Source: JABMNT01 sp048262255 (GTDB lineage: Bacteria > Pseudomonadota > Alphaproteobacteria > Rhodospirillales > Casp-alpha2). From it: a DNA stretch of 64,000 nucleotides. Position numbers and translations under genes: made by a program. How positions within the stretch are numbered: the stretch's first letter is position 1; every line of letters begins with the position of its first letter. The DNA lies in NCBI GenBank assembly GCA_048262255.1, contig JBLXFH010000002.1, forward strand, positions 1-64,000. The letters are read 5' to 3'. The notes under the pieces were generated by a model. That model worked only from the letters and a program-made list of their open reading frames with translations, was not told the DNA's origin and searched no databases. Positions 61,395-64,000 of this stretch are shown piece by piece.

Positions 61395-62159
61395 GTGACC
61401 CTTCTCCATCCTGTGATGCTTGTCGGTGCTGGTCCCGGCGACCCGGATCTGCTGACCCTGAAAGCCGCACGCGTTATCGCCGAAGCGGATGTGGTCGTTT
61501 ACGACCTGTTGGTGTCGAAACCCATTCTCGAGATGATACCCGAACGGGCCGAACGCATCTTTGCCGGTAAACGGGCCCGCAACCATCACATGCCGCAAAT
61601 TGATATTAACGACCTCCTTGTCCGTCTGGCCCGACAGTCCAAAAAAGTGGTTCGTCTGAAAGGGGGAGACCCGTTCGTTTTTGGACGCGGCGGCGAAGAG
61701 GCCCTCTATCTGGCCCGACATGCGGTTCCTTTTGAAATCGTGCCCGGCATCACTTCTTCCGCCGGATGCGCGTCATATGCCGGAATTCCCCTGACCCACA
61801 GGGGGCTTTCCCATGGCGTGCGTTTTGTGACCGGCCATATGGAAGCCGGCTCCAAGCTGGATCTGAACTGGCAAAGTCTGGCCGATCCGGACACAACCCT
61901 GGTTATTTACATGGGGCTGACCAATATCAAACAAATATCTGAAGAACTGATCGCCGCTGGTTTACCGGCCGACACCCCGGCCGCAGCACTCAACATGGGT
62001 ACACGCCCCGAACAGAAAACCCTAAAGTCGGTGCTTCACAAACTACCTCAGGAAATCATGGATGCCCGGTTAAGCGGTGCCACCTTGATCATCGTCGGGC
62101 GCGTCGTCGAACTGTCTGAAGAACTCGCCTGGTTCACCCCGCCGACGTCAGCGGTTTAA
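61395..62159 (+). CDS. cobA: uroporphyrinogen-III C-methyltransferase (siroheme pathway)
   Basis: This 254-residue SUMT adds two methyl groups from S-adenosylmethionine to uroporphyrinogen III, giving precorrin-2 for siroheme or cobalamin. Landmarks are VGAGPGDPDLLTLKAARVI, VVYDLLVS, VRLKGGDPFVFGRGGEE, IVPGITSSAGCASYAGIPLTHRG and the closing TLIIVGRVVELSE. There is no CysG-type dehydrogenase/ferrochelatase part. The start is probably the GTG at 61395; an upstream ATG at 61380 hits a stop in its own frame. Siroheme is the cofactor of assimilatory sulfite and nitrite reductases, which ties it loosely to the sulfur genes nearby. The stop overlaps that of the convergent coiled-coil gene. Confidence 0.92.
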   Translation: MTLLHPVMLVGAGPGDPDLLTLKAARVIAEADVVVYDLLVSKPILEMIPERAERIFAGKRARNHHMPQIDINDLLVRLARQSKKVVRLKGGDPFVFGRGGEEALYLARHAVPFEIVPGITSSAGCASYAGIPLTHRGLSHGVRFVTGHMEAGSKLDLNWQSLADPDTTLVIYMGLTNIKQISEELIAAGLPADTPAAALNMGTRPEQKTLKSVLHKLPQEIMDARLSGATLIIVGRVVELSEELAWFTPPTSAV

Positions 62160-64000
62160 AGATCACGCCCCAGAGCCCGCGCCAGCAGCATATAAACCTT
62201 GCCCACATCGGATGACAGGAAAGTCTGCGATAGAGCGCTGCCCTGATCGCGTTTGCCAGCCTCGGTCAAAAGCGTTTCAAACTCCTGCAGATAGCGACTG
62301 ACATAATCCCTGAATTCCATATCATTTTGATATTTATCCCGGATGACCGTCAATTTGGCTTTCTCGCGGAAGCCAAGCATCTTGCGGACGAAGACACCGC
62401 GCTCACCTTTGTTGAATCGCCGCCAGTCATCTTCGGTCACCGTTGTTTCCAGAACCCGGTTCATATCGACGGCCAGAGACTGCAGGCGTTCGGAAATAAA
62501 CGCCGATTGGTGCATAAAGTTATCCAGCCCGACTTCGCTGCGACGCTGCTTCAATGTTTCAATCAGAGCTTTCGCCTCGTTTGACACTTCACGCATTTCG
62601 CTGGTCCGACGCTCCAGCATCTGGGTCGCTTCGCTGGCCCGCTCAACCACCTGCCCCGTCGTTTCATTCAAGGCATTGGAATGTGTACGCACCTGCTGAT
62701 CCCATGCGGCAACCTTGTTCATCGCCGCATCGGTTGTCGTCGTCAATTCCGTTGATCGGCGGCTTAGCGCACCCCCCAGCTGCTCAAGGCCCTGCTCCGC
62801 CTGCTGATAGGTTGTCGACAGGCTATAAAGCTGGCGGCGAAGGCCTTCGCTCAACGACTCAATTTGCGTTACAACACCCTCCGCATTGGTCCCCGCTTCA
62901 AAGGCCTGATTGCGGAAGGTCTCTGTTATTTTCGACAGTTTTGTCGCATTGCTTTCAACCGTTACCGCCGCCTCACCAGCGCGCTGGCTGATCGCTTCTC
63001 CGACCCGTGACAAACGTGCGATAGACTTGTCTGCCGAAGCCCCCAAAACTTCCGCCTGATGGCCCAGCGTTGTTCCGACCTCCTCAAACTCGACGATCGC
63101 CTTGGCAGAAACACCCGAAAGTTCCTGATAATTTTTGCGCAAGTCATTGCCGACTTCCTTCAGGTTGTGAATAGAACGTGTCGACATCAGGTCCAGTTCG
63201 TCGTATTGCCCGCGCAACGATGATGCGACCTGTTCAACTCCATTGGAAAGCCCCCGCGACGCACTTGAGACTTCGTCGGAATGCCGGCTCAGGGCGTCCG
63301 TGACCAGTGTAATCAGTTGCGCCGCCTGATCAGCGCTTTCCGACAGTTCATGGGAACGTTCATGTAGGCTGTCGCTGGTTTTTGCCAGATTAGCAACAGC
63401 GTCTGAGGAAACCGTCGCCAGTTCCGTCGCTTCCTGGTGCAGAGAGTCGGAAAAGGCCTGAACATGGGTAGAAGCCGCATTGTAAGCGGTTGTCAAATCC
63501 TGCGAACTACGATGCAACAGATTACCAACGTCATCAAACCGGTCACGGGCCTGATCAAGAGACGATTCCAGTTCGCCAATATGTCCTTTCAGGGATTGAG
63601 CAATGCCTTCCAGATTTGAAGCCGCCCGCGATGATGCCGATGTTGCGCTGTCCACATGCACTTTCATCGACATGGAGACTTCGGACATACGGTCAATCGC
63701 TGTGTCAGAAACCTCGACGACATGACCTTGAGTGGACGACGAAAGCTCCAGCATTTTTTCTGCGGCTTTTTCCGCCGTATTGACCATCCGGTTTTGCGCC
63801 GTCACCGTCAGTTCGGAAATTTTCGCTGCGGCATTATCGACCGTATAGGTCACGTGATCGGATCCCGCCTGTAAATCAAGAGTAACCTTATCGATCCGAT
63901 CTACGGCACCATCCGTAACCGTATCCAGGCCGTGCGCTGTCGCTTTCAGACGGTCACCTGCCTCACCCAGCCGCAACGCAGACCGCTCGGTCAGATCATC
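62156..64000 (-). CDS. long coiled-coil protein, 5' end outside the window
   Basis: The frame is open to the end of the window, so only the C-terminal 614 or so residues are seen; an apparent start at 63976 is an internal TTG. Most of it is a continuous amphipathic helix rich in Ser, Ala, Glu, Gln and Leu with short repeated phrases (for example HVEVSDTAIDRMSEVSMSMKV, SDSLHERSHELSESADQA and QAEVLGASADKSIARL), like apolipoprotein-type or MCP-stalk coiled coils. The last 110 residues (TEDDWRRFNKGERGVFVRKMLGF and onward) form a separate, more globular end domain. No membrane segment is visible in the part present. I do not recognise a specific function; a structural, envelope or cell-cycle scaffold role is possible. 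Confidence 0.75.
   Translation of the reverse strand, partial: DDLTERSALRLGEAGDRLKATAHGLDTVTDGAVDRIDKVTLDLQAGSDHVTYTVDNAAAKISELTVTAQNRMVNTAEKAAEKMLELSSSTQGHVVEVSDTAIDRMSEVSMSMKVHVDSATSASSRAASNLEGIAQSLKGHIGELESSLDQARDRFDDVGNLLHRSSQDLTTAYNAASTHVQAFSDSLHQEATELATVSSDAVANLAKTSDSLHERSHELSESADQAAQLITLVTDALSRHSDEVSSASRGLSNGVEQVASSLRGQYDELDLMSTRSIHNLKEVGNDLRKNYQELSGVSAKAIVEFEEVGTTLGHQAEVLGASADKSIARLSRVGEAISQRAGEAAVTVESNATKLSKITETFRNQAFEAGTNAEGVVTQIESLSEGLRRQLYSLSTTYQQAEQGLEQLGGALSRRSTELTTTTDAAMNKVAAWDQQVRTHSNALNETTGQVVERASEATQMLERRTSEMREVSNEAKALIETLKQRRSEVGLDNFMHQSAFISERLQSLAVDMNRVLETTVTEDDWRRFNKGERGVFVRKMLGFREKAKLTVIRDKYQNDMEFRDYVSRYLQEFETLLTEAGKRDQGSALSQTFLSSDVGKVYMLLARALGRDL

Overview
The window looks like chromosomal DNA from a free-living, respiring alphaproteobacterium, most likely a marine member of the Rhodospirillales or a related order. 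This rests on family resemblance and not on any database search: a Cox15-type heme A synthase, an alphaproteobacterial SoeABC-type sulfite dehydrogenase, a PAS_5-like single-domain protein, an MlaA protein without a lipobox, and mid-range GC. I saw no insertion sequence, prophage, integrase or CRISPR array.

Layout. 1-2.7 kb: tRNA-Tyr, an RlmB-like SpoU methyltransferase, tRNA-Thr, a PAS protein and an unknown protein. 2.7-4.4 kb: an SDR/ABM-monooxygenase gene pair facing a carboxymuconolactone-decarboxylase-like gene. 4.5-13.2 kb: a signalling block with a three-gene operon (REC-histidine kinase, lipoprotein binding protein, dCache histidine kinase), a divergent diguanylate cyclase, a trypsin-like lipoprotein, a YjfB-like motility protein and a CBS protein. 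13.4-22.5 kb: mostly housekeeping genes (DMT transporter, BaiN-type flavoprotein, MlaA, AlkA, ArgS, DksA-like, ChaC, RF3). 22.5-33 kb: a LapG-type periplasmic cysteine protease divergent from a membrane protein with a degenerate HD-GYP domain, then two large paralogous hybrid kinases, one preceded by a repeat-containing exported protein. 33.4-49.8 kb: one 5482-residue RTX adhesin. 50-57.6 kb: soeCBA facing cysD-cysNC (sulfite oxidation and sulfate activation). 57.6-64 kb: CtpA-type protease, DHH phosphoesterase, heme A synthase, siroheme methyltransferase and the 3' part of a coiled-coil protein cut by the window end.

How it may work together. The giant adhesin has an N-terminal retention-like/FecR module followed by a TAAG site (residues 355-358), the sequence that LapG proteases cut in LapA-type adhesins. 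The same window encodes a LapG-type protease. Its divergent partner has the general build of LapD (membrane anchor, periplasmic part, second membrane segment, inactive-looking cyclic-di-GMP-type domain), but the domain is a degenerate HD-GYP and not GGDEF-EAL. I propose this as a variant adhesin-release circuit. It is inference, but testable, and it is the most interesting lead here. The nearby GGDEF enzyme (with an I-site) and the hybrid kinases fit a region devoted to the decision between attached and free life. No type I secretion genes for the adhesin lie in the window.
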